Shown: positions 34,108-49,100 of the stretch, in pieces
How positions within the stretch are numbered: position 1 is the first letter of the stretch
Layout of the letters: every line of letters begins with the position of its first letter
Assembly: GCA_029721435.1 (NCBI GenBank)
Contig: CM056577.1
Coordinates: 118,480,219-118,544,218, forward strand
Direction: 5' to 3'
From: Gymnothorax reevesii
Lineage: Eukaryota > Chordata > Actinopteri > Anguilliformes > Muraenidae
Length of the DNA: 64,000 nucleotides
The notes under the pieces: generated by a model
The model's input: the letters and a program-made list of their open reading frames with translations, nothing else
What the model was told of the DNA's origin: nothing
Databases searched by the model: none
Program-made: the position numbers and the translations under genes

Positions 34108-37100
34108 CCTCTCTCCCCCTCCCCAGTTTCATCTCTTCTTCTCTCTCTCTCTCTCTTTCTCTCTCTACTTGTACAGCTGAGAACAGGGAATAAGAAAATA
34201 TTAAAGGAGGGAGGGAGCTCTGCCTACCTCCGCCATTTTTTTTAGCACTTTTACTGCTTTGTTTAAGTTTGTTATGTACTTTTTTTTTTGGTTCAAATTA
34301 AATTTTGTTAATAACAATATTGTTTTTGTGTTTTGCTGTTTAAAATCTGGGCTTCAAATTGGGCTTAGGGTACATCGCACATGTAGTTATTATTCCTTTA
34401 ACAGCTCCTATGTGCGGCACGCAATTTCCCGCTGCCCAGAGCCATTTTCCATCATCGCAGAATTATTTGCAGTGTATTTTGAGCCTTTGTTGGCGGGTCA
34501 GCTTTGCCACTTACGACTGAGAAAGACCAATGACCTGCTCTGACTAATTGCTATGTGTGTTTGGTTTTTTAAGGGTTTGAGCTATTTTTATTGCAGCTAT
34601 GAAAGTGCTACGGCGTGCCTATGCGGCTTGTCCTGTCTGTCTGTCCTGCATGCACACCGGATGACTGTCACAGATGTTGCTCTGCATCCTCATTTCACTT
34701 TGTCCTTCACTTCCTTTTTGTATTGTTATGCAAGACTACCAAAGCATAAAGCAAATGTGTTTGTGTACTTTAGCATTTGGTCATTTTTTGTCTTGCATCG
34801 GCTAACCCCCGACAACATATGCTCCATTTCTTTTTCTGCCCCCGTAAACGAAGTTTTGGGGGCATATAGTTTTTCACCTGTCCGTCTGTCCGTCCGTCTG
34901 TCTGCACTTTGCCATGGCTATAACTTTTGATCGGCTCATGACTTTTATACTTGGCATATGCATTGCTTGTGAGAAGGCATTTCAGATGGGGTCATGACTT
35001 TTGACCTTCTGACCTTGACCTTGGAGCATGACGTTTGGTGACAAAAACTTTAACATAGGCCATAAATTTTCATTAGCTAGTAATAGGCATTTGATACCTG
35101 GCATATGCATTCCTTAGGATAAGGCCTTTCTGATGAGGTAATGAATGTTGACCCTGTGACCTTCACCTTTAACCTTTGATTGACTCATGATAGGCCTTTA
35201 ATGGTTAGCATGTGCATGTTATGTATGGGGGCATCAGTGTTTCACAAACACATCTTGTTTTGTCTGTGTTTTCAGAAATATACTAGCCTGACGAATGGAT
35301 CAAAGACTATCTCTAAATCTCTTTAAACCGCTGTTCCTCACATCCCTTGAAGGTTGAGAACTCTTGGTCTTCAGATCTGAAGCCAGTCTGGCCAATCAGT
35401 TGCACTAATTGTCCAGTTATTTACGTGGTTAGAAGGGAAATCCGCTCTAAATTTGGATCCAAGGTCCACATTTGAGCACCGTTGACATAAATGCCCTTTG
35501 ACTCTTTATCTCCTCCTCTCTTTCTGTCTCTCTTGCTCTCTTTTCCCCTCCTAATCTGTGTCTTCTTGCTCTTTTCCCATCTCTGCTCCCCAGTTATGTT
35601 ACCTCCACGCCGACCTCTTCAAGAACCTCAGTGCCAAAGAGACCAAGAAACAGTTTGTGGATTTTTACAACACATTCCTAGACAAGGGAGCTGTAAGTAA
35701 GCCAATCTGTCTGCAGGCTTGAACATTTTCCCTGAATTTATGTTCCTCCTGAAGAGGTCAGGGATTTTGGGTTTTTTTTTTTATTTTTTTTTTTCCCTGT
35801 CTCTGATTTCATAGTGAGTGATGCCTCGTGCATTTGCCATTGCAGGGGCCTGCAAACATCTCACATGTGTGCCATCACGTGACTTTCACCACTTACCTGC
35901 CTTTTAGGCGGTTATGCCTTAATCCTGTTTGGTGGAAGGTCACAGATGCTTTCAGTGTAGCAATGTCAGTCTGTTCCTGTGATCTGGGATTTTGATGGGT
36001 TAAATTTTGCTCTAGCAAAGTTCAGATGGCTTTTGCCAAGCTCCTAGTTTCACTTGCACCTCAGAGAAACAATTTGCTGACTTGCACTGACAATGTGACT
36101 TGTGAATTTCAGTTGTTGAGAAATTGTGGGAAATTCACAATTAAAACACATTGTGCCTGACTTCTTCAGAATTTGAAAATGACTGAGGTACTGTTTGGAG
36201 CGGCACGGTAGGTCAGTGGGTAGCTATGTTGCCTCACTGTGTGAAGGAGTGAGGAGTTTGCATGTTAACTCAGTGTTTGCTTGGGTTTGCTTTGGGTACT
36301 CTGACTTCATCGCACATGTATGTCTGGCTAATTGGAAACTCTAGATTGCCCTTTGGTGTGAGTTTGTGAGTGGATGGCGTATGCGAGCTCTGTCATGGAT
36401 TCACAAGTTGTCCAGTGTTGGACCATGGTGAGACAGAGGTGGTTTAGATCGATGGATAAGTACTGTTACTTGTAACCCCCCGAAGAAGTTGGGGCTACTA
36501 TGGATTTGGTTTTGTCATGTGTGCACCGCTGCTACTGTTGCCGACGTAGAGATTTCCTTGTGGACGCCACAAATTTCAAGCTATTTCTTTTATATTTGCG
36601 TGTACATGGGCAGTGGTTGGGACACGGTGCCTATTGATTTTGGTTGCCATGGTAAAATAATTCACTAATTAATAGACAGTTTTGTGTTAAAAAGAAGCCA
36701 AAATAAAAAATGTGGGCGATCAGGGGCTACACTCATTGGTTGCGGGCGACCAACCTGTCTAGTTGTAGCTGCATTCAGCACATGGGTTCACATCAATTAA
36801 CATGTTTCTGTTCTCTTGAAAATGTGTTATTAATTAATCCTTAGTGGATATGGATTTTAATTGTCAACATGTTCATTCTGGTGGCATTTCAGCAGCGTAT
36901 TTAGCTTATTTGACTTCTTTATTGTGTGTTTAATGGCCGCTGTAAGATGGCTGCCAAAGCAACGTGAGTATCAGTTCTCACCTCTGTTCTTCCTCATCTG
37001 TCTCTCGCGCAGATCCTCCGAGTGCCAGTCCCAACCCACGTGTCGTCTGAGTTGGGTAAGCTCCCAGACTTTCAGTGTTTACACCAACACGCTCTCTCTC

Positions 37101-40100
37101 TCAGATTAAAATCTGCTTTTGAGAGAGGCGCGTGTCAAGTTCGCAAGATAGGCAACCGCACACTTCCCATAGCAAGGGAAACACAAGCACGGAGATTTTT
37201 GGAAATGCCTCTACAAAATGGCAGCCCGACGGTGTCTTTAATGCGTGTGTGTGTGTGTGTGTCTGTCTTTAGACCGCTCTCGTCCAGATGGCATCAGTGA
37301 GGAAATGCAGAAGCGATTCTGTGCCGATGTGCAGGCCCAGCTGGTACCAGAGATCATGCGGCAGCTGGAAGACTTCAAGTGAGACCCTGCTCATCCTTTA
37401 ACCAGACTGCCACTAACCAATTGACAGCAGGCAAACGCATGACTGAATATGAACACCTAGGCATGTCAATCAGTCGCTAAAACTTCTGACTTCTCCTACT
37501 ACTGCCACCCTGCACGGTTGAAGATGCTTTTAAAAAATCCAGCGCGCACACGGTCATTCGTGGTGGGGCCTTTCTGACCCGTTCTGTTGTCCATAATTTG
37601 ATGGAGCTGTAGTTCAGCAGTGGCCAGTTGCTGGGGGTCCAGGAGAGCCGCAGGGTGCAGGTTTTCTATTCGCTTTCCAGTTTCGGCCCAAGAAACTAAG
37701 TGAGGTGAGCTCACTGCACAAACAGCTACTTAATTTAATCATTTAAGTGCTGAGTAACAACATAAACCTACAACCCTGGCTCTCCAAGATGAGCGTTGGC
37801 CACCCCAGCTATGCTCCTCGCCAAAACATACTTATAATTCTAATCTGTCTTCTTATTCGAGTATGTCTTTTTTTATACCACTGTCCTTGGTATGTTTTAC
37901 CTGTGTAAATTGTGCGAATTGACCATTGAAGTTATAATGACTTAACGTGATTTCTAGAAAGAAAAACAATGGTACATTAAATAATATCTTCTTTGAAGAA
38001 AAGTTTGCTGCATTTTCAACTCTCAAACCCTCTCAAATGCCAGTGAACTTGATTACCTCTCTCTTTCTGCGCTTTAAACTGTACTGTCTGCGGCTGCTAA
38101 TGTGCCCAGCCCGACCCTGCTGTGTTAATCCACCTCACTGCGCTAACCCTCCTGCCTCCAATGCTCTTAGGCAGAAGAAGATGATGGGAATGATTCCACA
38201 CGAGCACGAGCTGATCGAGGTGGACTCCCATCACCCGACTGAGCGAATCCCCACGGAGATGAAGGAGAAGGCCGTCGCCGAAACCCTGCTGGAAAAGCTG
38301 GCAGAAATACCGTGAGTTCGCTCTTGCGACGTGCCGTTCGCTGCCACGCTAATCGCCGCAGTGCTAATTTCCGCTATGCTAATCGTCGCTAGCATGGCGT
38401 GCCCCTCCTGCCCCACGCCCACTGAGGCTCCAGCCAAGCGTCCTGCAGGTCAGTTATATTGCAGCGCTCACTATCATCCCACCATCCATCACTGACGGGC
38501 TGGTATACATTAAGGGCCTTTAATCTCACTCATTACTCTGCTTTACTCTTTTCATTCAGGTCTTCGCTGGCCTCCCCATTGCACCCTAGAGTTTGACTGT
38601 TTAGACCTGAGTTGCTGAGATGTTTGGCACCTAACAACAATTGCACTCACAAAAGCTCCAGTTGTTGAGCGTGTCATTAGATTTGCATGTGTCAGATGGT
38701 TTTACGTGTCCTAAAAAGGTGCAGGTATCACCCGAATTTCAGTATAAAGGGGCGTATTGTAAGTTTGTGTGATGCATTAGCTCTCAGTGATGAAATCTTC
38801 TGCCTAGCCTCCCCCCATTTTAAGCTGGAGAGACTGTTTTATCTGAAGTACTTGTGAAATGCGAGACGCGACCGGCATTGTGTGCCTGCTTTACTGCACA
38901 CAAAGCTAACGCTCAAGAGCTGCTCAATCTTCTCTCTACCTGTATATGACTTTTTAGATTTTTTTTTTTTTTTTGCAACTGCTGAATGTGGGAGGGTGGT
39001 AGACGCTATACTCATTTTTTACTTCAGTTTCTGCTGTCTTCGATCGCCTTTCTGATTAATAAGCAAATACCGCTGTGGCACTTCTGCTGTTAAACGAATC
39101 CCTATTTTGAGTAGGTGTTAATTTTTGATCTTTTTTTGTTTTTTTTCCCCCTCAAAGTCACAGTTAGTACTATATTGTTTCCCATCACCAGTAATGGTTG
39201 TTCCATCAGCTCTAGATTGCTCCGGCCATATAACTGTACCCTCAGGCCTTAAGTGGTTAAATCCTGCTCATTATGAAATACTCCTCTGGAAGTCTGCATA
39301 CTGACTGAATAAATGTTAAATGTAAGCGTTGGTGGGTGGAGTAGCCTATTAGACCAACACTAGGGTGGGAAAAAGTACTTGAGTGGCATCATTCCAAATC
39401 TATGCCAGACCAACCTGGCAGAGGTTCCATGCTAAGCCATGGGGAGGGGGGGGTGGGGGGTGGGGGCAGTGTGGGGAGGGGTGGGGTGGGGGCGAGGGGG
39501 TAATGAGGTAGGGGAAGGGAAAGCAATGGCGTCGGCTCTGCCACGCTGGCAGAAAGGGGAAGGGCTTTATCCATGGCTTCCATCCAATCCATGGGGAAGA
39601 TGACTGTGTTCTGAAGTCTCGCTGGACAAATAAAGGGTGTTCTATCAACGCTTGAGAGGACTGTGCTAATGCAGTTCTATCGAGTCACTGCCTTGGCTTG
39701 GCAGCACGTTGCGAAAGCCAGTGATTTCAGTTCTCTCTTGTCTATGTAAACTCTTTGGGATCAACTGTGGTGTTTGTTTCACACCCAGGTCACTAATAAG
39801 ACCACACTGTAATTTTGCTGATTCAGACCTTTCTTGCATGGATGTTTTGAGAACATTTAAATGGCAAAACAAAAAGTCAATACAAAAAGGTGAAGTACTA
39901 AATTAACAGAATGAAAAGTCAAGGTAGCCTCTTCCTTGAGCCTGTTCATTTTTTTTTTTTTTGGTTTGTTTGTTTGCTTTTTGATTGAGAATTGGCAGCC
40001 AATTGGAGATGGGAACAATGATTTTATTGTGACTTCACACTGTGACATCATAGCAGAGAGGTTGTGCCGAGGCAGTAAGACTAAATTCTCTTCTGTACGG

Positions 40101-43100
40101 TATAATCCTCTCTTTATTTCTCTCTCTTGCTTAAAAGGACTTGAGTCTTTCAAATGCCCAAGCGCACTGTTTTCTCAACTCGTCTCATTTTCCATCTGCA
40201 TGACGGCATCCTTTCCTTTGCCTCTAACCAAGAAGACTGCCTGCTTGTGCCTGATTGGTTTATATAGGGAAACCCCATGCAAGTCCCTCCCTTGATGATC
40301 TTTGAAAGCAGGGAGATCTTGTTTCTTAACTCTTAGCAGGCGTATTGCATCAGACAGGCCATTTTGACTAAGCCCACATCAGAATTACTGCCTCAAAGAA
40401 TTAGGGAAATGTAGTCATACGATCATGAATTTATTGAATTGAAAAAAATATTATTTGTAATCCAAATAATGAAAATTGTTTTTTGTTTATGCTTGTTTAG
40501 CAAGCTGGGAACTAATGATGTATCAAATATGTTTGTCTAGCAAGCCGGGAACTAATGATGTATGAAATATGTTTTGTTGCCAGGCTTTTTCTCAAAATGA
40601 AGTGATTATTTTGAACATTTTTTAATGTTTAATATTTGTATTGCTCACATGCGCGCTCCCCAGCTATTTGGAACTTGGATAGTTTCCTTGTTTGTTGGCT
40701 AAAACACAAGACGTTTTCATTTCCTTTGGTTTAAAATGCGAGATCATTGCATTTTTTTTTTATCGCAAAACAGGAAAAACTGGTTTCAGATTTCACTCTC
40801 CATGGTAACTGTACAAAATCCAGGATGTTGAACTGTGAAATGCTGCTAATGCATAAATGTTAACTGATCTGACGGCATTTGTGGCTGTTCAGTGGACTTT
40901 CATCGCATGTTTTCTGACGGCTTGTAGTCCTTGTGTTTATCGCTTCAGATCAGCTGAGTAATTTTTGAACTTCCCGTACATTCTATTTATCATCTTATAT
41001 CTATATATAATATTAATATAATATTTAATATTTAATATAATATTATATTAAACCAAGATCCAGAAATGCTACGGCCTCTGGTGGGCCCGAGCTCACAGTG
41101 GGAAACTGTCCTGTGGTCTGACCAATCAAAAATGTGAAATTATTTTGGGGAATTATGGACTCCGCATCCTCCGGGCTGAAGAGGAGAGGGACTATCCAGC
41201 TTTTTATCAGCGCTCAGTTCAAGAAGTAACATCTGTTATAGTATGTGGGTGCTTTATTGCACATTGCATGGGTAACTTGCACATTTGTGCTGACTAAACC
41301 GCATATACAGGTTTTGGAGATTCATGTACTGCCTCCCAGACATCTCTGACTGGAAAGGCCATGCTTATTTCTGCAAAAGGATGCCAAACACCACATTCTG
41401 CACGTATTACAAACACTTGGCTCTGTAGTAAAAGAAGCTGGGTTCGACCTGTCACCCACTGAAAATATTTGATGCATTATGAAAGAAAATATGATAAAAG
41501 AGTCTGGAAAGTGTTGATCAGCTGGAAGCCTGTATGAAGCAAGAGTGAGAAAACCTTTTGCTTTCAAACCTGTTGCAGCGGGTCACCTCCGTTCCCAAAC
41601 ACTTTCAGATGATTGTTTTAAAAAAGGTGATTCAACACAGTGTTAAATATTGCCTGTGCCAACTTTCTTAAAACATGCTGCTGTCATAAAATTCAAAAGA
41701 GGCAAATATTTTTTCAAAAATTAATAAAATTTATCACTTTCAACATTTGATACGTTATCTTTGCACCATTTTCAATAAGATATATGGTTCAAATGATCAG
41801 CGAATCTTTGCATTCTGTTTTTATTTACATTTTACACACCATCCCAACTTTTCTCGAAATGGGGTTGTATATAGCCCTGCCCTCCACTTCTAGGGGCTCA
41901 AAAGTAATTGGACATAGTTGAACATAAGCCCCAGACCCTGGGTTTCTTCCCTGTTGTTGCTTTGAGTTTCACTGCAGCCATTTTCTGTTCCTGCTCTGTC
42001 TTGTATTTGCCTTTATTTCCTCTTTAGCAAGTGAGCTACATGTTGGATGCAGGTCATGTGACTGACTTGACCATTGTAGAGGTTCCCCTTCTTGGCCTTA
42101 AAAAAAGCCTTTGGTTCAGAGTAATTCTGACCATTGTCCGTCAACACTGAAGCACAGTGCAAAGGGTTTTGAACTTGAATTGGAGCAGATTGTATACAGT
42201 AGCTGCTGCTTCTGTGTGTAAATGTCAGAGGTCCAGTTCCACTGGTAGCCATGCATGCCCACACATGACCACGCTTCTCAGATGCGGTGGTTAGCTTGGG
42301 ATCCTGTGGAGTTCTTTACCTTTTCTGTACTCTTTCATTGTGCCACAAGTTGATCATCCTCTCATCTGCCCATCAGATGTTGTTCCAGGTCTGTTTGGGC
42401 TTTTTTAGATGTTTTTGGCAAACTACCTGTTTTTATGGGTTTGCAGTGGTTGTTCTCTGGTGCTAATCCATCTGTTTTTATTTGAGTGTGATATTCTATT
42501 GATTAGCCCGCCTACCTCCTGGACACTGTAGTCAGTCTGACTAATTGTTGTAGAGGGGCTTCGGTCGTCTACCACTGTTGTTTTCTGTGGTCTTCCAGGC
42601 ATTTCGGTGTTTCTGAGCTCCCCAGGAATAGTAAAAGAATGTACCGAAAAGTTGATTTGGCCTCACCTGATGTTTTTTGCCTCATGTTTTGGCAAGTTTC
42701 TTACCATGGTTTTCTTCTGTTCTCTTTTCAGGGCGGGCTTTGACGAGGATAAATAGTGAGTATTTTTAGTCTTCTAATCAGCGATTATTTTTATTGTTCA
42801 TTTTGTGTCAATCAATGCAATGCATTGAATTTTACATGCAAAAAAATACTTCAGATTTCAAGTAGCCATATAAGTCAGCGATAAAATGCAGTAGAAACAA
42901 AAATTCCATCAAGACAGTAAGAATCAGTGGAGCAATAATTGTGAAAAGATAAAATCAATAAAGAAATACATGAATTAATATGTTGTTAAGTAATATTTGA
43001 TAAAAAAATGGAAATGGAAGGGGGGGGGGGTCCATGTTAATTTCTGGGTGAAAGTGGTCCTGTCCTGTGTGCAGCACAGTTCCCCATCCCTCGGGCTGCT

Positions 43101-46100
43101 GAGTGCGGTTTGGTAAAGGCTCCTTTTCGCTCTGTTCCCACTCTGTCCCACTTCAGACAGTGTGGATGTATCACTGCTGTTCCTGTCTGCAGGGCTGGGG
43201 CTGACTCACTGTCTCCTGAGCCGAATAAATGCTTTTAAAAATAACTGCCATTGCCAAAAAAATCCCTAAAGGAATTAAATGAGGTTTCTATTAACATTGC
43301 AGTTTCTGCACTGTGGTTGCACTGCCTTAATTTCAATGCTTTGGCTGTTTAGAGCAGGGGTAACTAACTCTGATCTAATGGAGATCTAATGTCTTGCTGG
43401 TTTTTGCGCCAACCCTAAGAAAAACACTCCCCATTCAGTCATTGGGGGTGTAGTTGAGCTGTTTATTAGTAGAATTGGGCTTGCTAACCTCAGGTTGAAT
43501 TTGAAATCTGTATAACGATTGATCTCCAAAACAGGGGCTCAATACCACTGGTTTACGGCATTATTCTTTGAACTATGGGTCAGAACCGAAACTCGGCAAT
43601 GCAAACTATGCTGATGTAGGCTATTCTAATATGTCTACTTGTTGTGTTCCTGAAAGAAACTAAATTTCTCATTTTTATCTCTATAAATAACCAATTTTTT
43701 AAGAGCATTCCTGCAAGGACACTGCAGAAATGTGTTGTCCTTGCTGGCAGTTTCTGTGAACCATCTTTTGTGGTTGCAACATGACGCACAGCTTCTGTGT
43801 CTAAGGCCGATTTTCCTCTCCCAGCACCACCATCTTTACGGCGCTGGTCTTCTACATGAAGCACCTGGGCGTCAAGTACAGAACCAACGACAACAAGAAA
43901 TCCAGGGGATTCTTCAGTAAAAAGGTAGTGGACAGTTCTGATTAGGAATTTGTGAGTGTTCAGATTCTGTGAATACTTCATCAAAATGGATAGATTCTGA
44001 TAAAAGTGAGATATGAAGTGCGTCAAGTTTATGACAAAATTATTGGCCAGTTTCACCGACGCCGCATACGCCTGGTCTTGATCTAATGTGTGTTTCGCAA
44101 TTTGTGCAGGTCAGGGTTCTGTTATCTGTATGCTTCAGAGCCAAGGCTCAGCTGTTCTGAAGAGTTAGTCTGCGCAACTGTACGTTTTGCATTATTAACC
44201 CTGATTTTTTGCTTTATTTTCCCCTTAAGTTGATTCTAAGTTTGAAAAATCTTTTTTTTTTTTTTTTTTCCCGCATTATTGAGAAATTTCTCTTACATAC
44301 TTTATTCTGTATCTGCTGGTTGCCATGCTTCACTGAAGCTACATCGCACTTATAATAATAGAAATGTTCAAACCCAGGATGCCATGTTTCTATGCACACA
44401 GTCCTACATCAAATACGAAATACCGCCATCTCGTGCGTTGTTTTTTGCACATTTCGCTGTTATTCAGCTGGACATATTTGAGATCTTTGGAAACTTTGGG
44501 GGCTCCACTGGAATTTAAGGCAGGCCTGAAGTTTGAACAGAGCAGCTGCCTTTGACGAACCTATATATGGGTCTGTTGATTAAAACAGTTGTTTAGACTG
44601 TTAACTCCTCTCACTGTTTGGATCTTAAAGGAGCGCTGATTTTTAGTACTGAAAATGAAAACCAGAAGAGCCCGCGGCTTCTGCCTGCCACTAAATTGGA
44701 TTTTTAATAGAGAGTCTCTGAACAAACTCCATTTCAGGACTAAGATTAGTCTGTTTCTGTGAAACCTCCCCTAGATGTTCTAATAAAGGTATGTCTGTAA
44801 GTTGATATTCACCCTAAAAACTCATACAAGAAATATTCAACAATCAGCCAGAACATTTTCATGACTTTGTGTTGAGCTAAAAATGTGGGCTTATAATATG
44901 CTACAGAATTGTATGGTTTCATAACCTGCTTGGATGGGGGATTTTTTTATAAACCAAATATACTGATACTCAGTTTTTGGGCAGACACAATGCAGAGTTA
45001 AATCTTCTCCGCCTGCATTTCAGAATCCCCTGATGAGGAGATTTGAAGACTCGGCCAGACAGAGGTTCCAGAACATTCCCTGGATCGGGGGCAGCAGTAT
45101 GTCCATTATGTATTTCACACTTACACCACTCTGATTTACAATGGCCCAGTTCTAAGATTGCTGAGTTCCCAACTGGGGTTCATTGATCTCTTCACTTTGC
45201 TGGTCTTGATAGACAGTGACTTGCTGTACAAAGTGTCGTGCATGAAGCAGCAGTAGATCCTTGGATTGTTGCAACCTACATTAACTCCTTTTGCGCAGAA
45301 TACAACGTATAAATATTGCCAATTTTTTTCCTGTTGTGCATGAGCCTATTTAAGCTTAATAACTCAGTATTTGTGTCACAGAGACTTTGGAAAATTATTC
45401 CAGTGAAGCAAGGCATTTGGAAATTCAATTTCAGAATTGTTTAGGATTTAAATATTGGAATTTAGGGACGCCGGTGTCTATGTCTGCGCAAAGGGGTTAA
45501 AGTATTATGGAGAGCGAATCATTGTAGGAGTTTCTTGTTTTGTCCTGGATGTTTGGCCCAGTAATCAGTCAGTCATGAGCCCCTGTTCCTTTGGATATGT
45601 TCAGGTTCATTTTCCTCTAATGACTGTGACGTAAATAAGCACTCTCGTACCCTGTGTTTTTTTTTCTTCCCCCCCAGATGAAATCAAAGCGTCTAAACCG
45701 GACAGTGAAGGTACCTCAGCCGGCCCTCACATCAGCCTCTTCCCCCCCCCTTTTTGTTTTTTGTTTTTTTTATGAGTCCTCAGTAATCAAATTAAATGCA
45801 TGCTGGCATGTACCATGTGAAAAGGGGGGTGTGGGATGTCAAGATTGGGTCTACTGGTAGCTGGGTTGTCTGTTTATTTTTCCTTTCTTTTTATGTGGGC
45901 AAGGGTTGAAGATATTCACTCGGTCACATTTTGCTGTTATGATTGAGACTGTCATTTTTTCCTTGGATCGCAAAAGAGGAAGGGTTGCTAGATGTGCAAA
46001 TATAAAAACTCTGAACTGAACTTCTTTTTTACGCAAGAACATTTCTGTAAATCATCACAGTCCGTTAATTAGTCCTGGATTCTGTCATTAAAGCGTGCTG

Positions 46101-49100
46101 ATATTTTTACACTTCTGTGAGCTCTTCGTTCTCGTGGATTTAGTAGCATTGTGCGTCTTTACTGGATCTCATTACTCATTCCGAAACCACTGCCAGCATT
46201 AGTATTGCTTTTCTCGCTGCAACAGTTGCTAAAATATGGAGATATAGAGATTAAAATGGCCAAACAAATTTTAAATATGAAAATGTATATTTTTGCATGG
46301 AGTTGAGAATGTCAGGGGAGGCGTGTTTTTATGGTTAACACTGAACCATAGCAAGGCAAAGAGAAATCCTGCTAGGCTGCCCTTTAAGTACTACATGGCA
46401 GTTTGTGTTATTAGTAATGTGTAAGTCTGTACATTTTGCGTTCCTTGTGCATATATTCAGCAGCCTTGACTTGTTCGTCTCATTTACTGAAGCATCCCAT
46501 GCAAAAATCATAGCCTGGTGCCCTTAAATCACTGTTGTTAAGCACAAAGATAGCAGGGGACTGCCTCGACTCTCCTCGAACAGAGCAGAGGGGGCAAAAC
46601 ATGAACGAGGTAGAAATTCAAGCTAGGAATGCCAAAAAACTGTGTTAGTTGTCGCGTTGTGCAGTTAATTCTGCATTCAAGGGCTGCTCTTTGACCACTG
46701 TTGCCCTAGTGGCTGCATTTTAGCTGTTAGACTTCATTACTCCTTGGGCTCGGTTCTTGCCGCACGTTTCCAACAACAAGATACTGACAAGAGATCAGCA
46801 AAGGCCTGCCACTCGATGAGAAGCAAAATCAGAAAAGAGCTGTTCCAAACTCATAACCGCCCCATTCTCTGTCTGTTTTAAGGAAATAGGGATGCGTGTA
46901 TTTTGAGTGGAACTGCAATTATACAGCCCACATCTTTAAATGCATAAATTGATGCAGTTACATACTATGGGCTGTTGTGCAGTGTTCCTTTACTTCCATG
47001 AAGGATACGGACGTGGGTGTGTTAGTAACTTTGGTCGACAACCCTGACTTCTCTCGGTGAAATGAAAATTTATTGCATCGATAAATGTTAATAACTGCGT
47101 TTTGTGCTCCGAATCAACAGCTCCACAGTTTTCAGAATGGGGGGTGCACGGGTTCAATATTTTGACTGCACTTCTGCTAGATGCACGATCATTTTAATTC
47201 AAGAACTCAGGCATGATTTGTTGAGATATTAGAAACAAGCAAGGAAATGCTTTCATTAAATATATTTTGAAATGGAGAGAATGCAGCTTTGCAGTGGTCC
47301 TGCTGAACTCAGGAACTTGGCATCCCATCAATTTCAATGATATCTATCAATATGTGAGACTCAGATGGTTAAAATCTTTCTGCAGATCTCGAAATACTGA
47401 GTGTTTTGAATTCTTAGATAAGATTAGGAATGTGTGTTTCAGAAATAAAGGAAATGCCTATGCCTTATGAATCTGGGAAAGTTGACTTTTTGTTATAGTC
47501 CAAGCATAACTGCCACCGCAGTTAGATTGTGTCCTTGTTTCTCACTTAATCTCTGTACCGTTTTTTGCCATTTTCTTCCCTAACATAATTTTTCTTTTTT
47601 GTTTTGTCTCTCTCACCCTCACCACATTTTCATGCAGCTGAAAAAGAGAAGATGACCTCTCCTCCTCGCATACTGTTGCCTGAACCCATCCCCATGCCCT
47701 TTACGCATAGGAAACAAGGGTCCATTGGGGCTCCAGGGGGTATCCTGGGGTCAGAGGGCACTGAGGGTTCGGTCGGAAGTGGCAGCGGGACGACCAGCCT
47801 AGAGTCCTCCCAGTCTGATTTTGGTAAGAAGAAAGGATGAAATCGAGGGTCAAAATTAAAATTAAGTGAAGAATCATTAATTGGGAAAGTGAAGGAATTA
47901 TAATCACTCATGATGCTAAATGGGTCCTTAACTCTTTTCCCCAAAAGGATCACAAATGATGCCTATTGATTAATCCGGCGACTGATTTGTGGACGCCGCC
48001 ATCTTGTGGCATCGCCATTCAATCGCCTGCTTAACGGGTTGTGCCACCTGCAGAAGTGATGAAAAATATGAACAGCATCAATAATTGCTGAAATGGCAGA
48101 TTGGGTGGACGATGTCAGGCAGTGGCCTACTGTTACCGATAAAGGTATATATTGTATATTAATGTATTAATTAAGTATTAATGGTCAGTTATTAAATATT
48201 TGTGTCAATGATTAGCCCACAGCAATATAACTGGAGATATGTAGGCTACGATAACGTAAGCTAGTGGATAACGCTTATTCCAGCTAAATTCACATAAATA
48301 CTCTATTTATACAGGTAGCCGATTCCAGAATATTTTATATTGACAGTCATATTAGCTAATCAAATGTTCGTGTTAATAATGCAGCAATCAGTTTTACCAT
48401 GTTATTAGCCCTAGCTGGTAGCACAGACATTTTCCTCAGCAGCTTCGGACCGCTATCGGTCCACTGCTGGCGAACGTCGTCCTCCTTTGCAGGGAATCTG
48501 TTCAGAGAATATGGTGGTGAACAGGGGCAGTCACTATGTACCAAAGGTGTGTGGATTTCGCCTATACTCTTATTCCAAATTTGAATTTTCCCGCTGCTAT
48601 TTCAGCAGCCGAACACAAAACAGTGTCTTCCTGGCATTCTTGTTCATTCAGGGACATCATTTGTAGTCATTATGGGGAAAGGGAGGGTGTTGTCTGTGGG
48701 AAAAAGAGTTAAAATACAGAGAAATACTCTTTGGAAGCACACATGTATGCTTTTTCATATATTTTAATACACAATGTTGTAATAAGATGACAAGATATAC
48801 TTTATTGTTCCCCATGAGGTTATTCATCCTCTTCATTTGACCCACCCTTGTTACTAAGCTGCAGTGGGCAGCCACAGTGCTGCAACTGGAGACCAGCTCC
48901 AGTTCTAAAGCCAGAGCCTTGGTCAGGGGCACTGGTTGGAGCACTCCTTTAGAGCACTGTAGTTGGGCGGGGGAAACTGGAGTACCTGGAGAAAACCCAC
49001 TGGAACACCGAGAGAACATGCAAACTCCTTGCAGGAAGGTCCTGGCTGACTGGGGGCGCTTTCACACCAGAGCTGTTTGGTCCGCTTTAAACGGACCAGA

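Larger units (their letters stand above)
38312..41044. other. First part of intron F
   Basis: Contains a G-rich tract (39430-39505), a direct duplication of about 40 bp (40498-40575) and an AT-only stretch (40990-41050). No coding potential. Confidence 0.4.
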
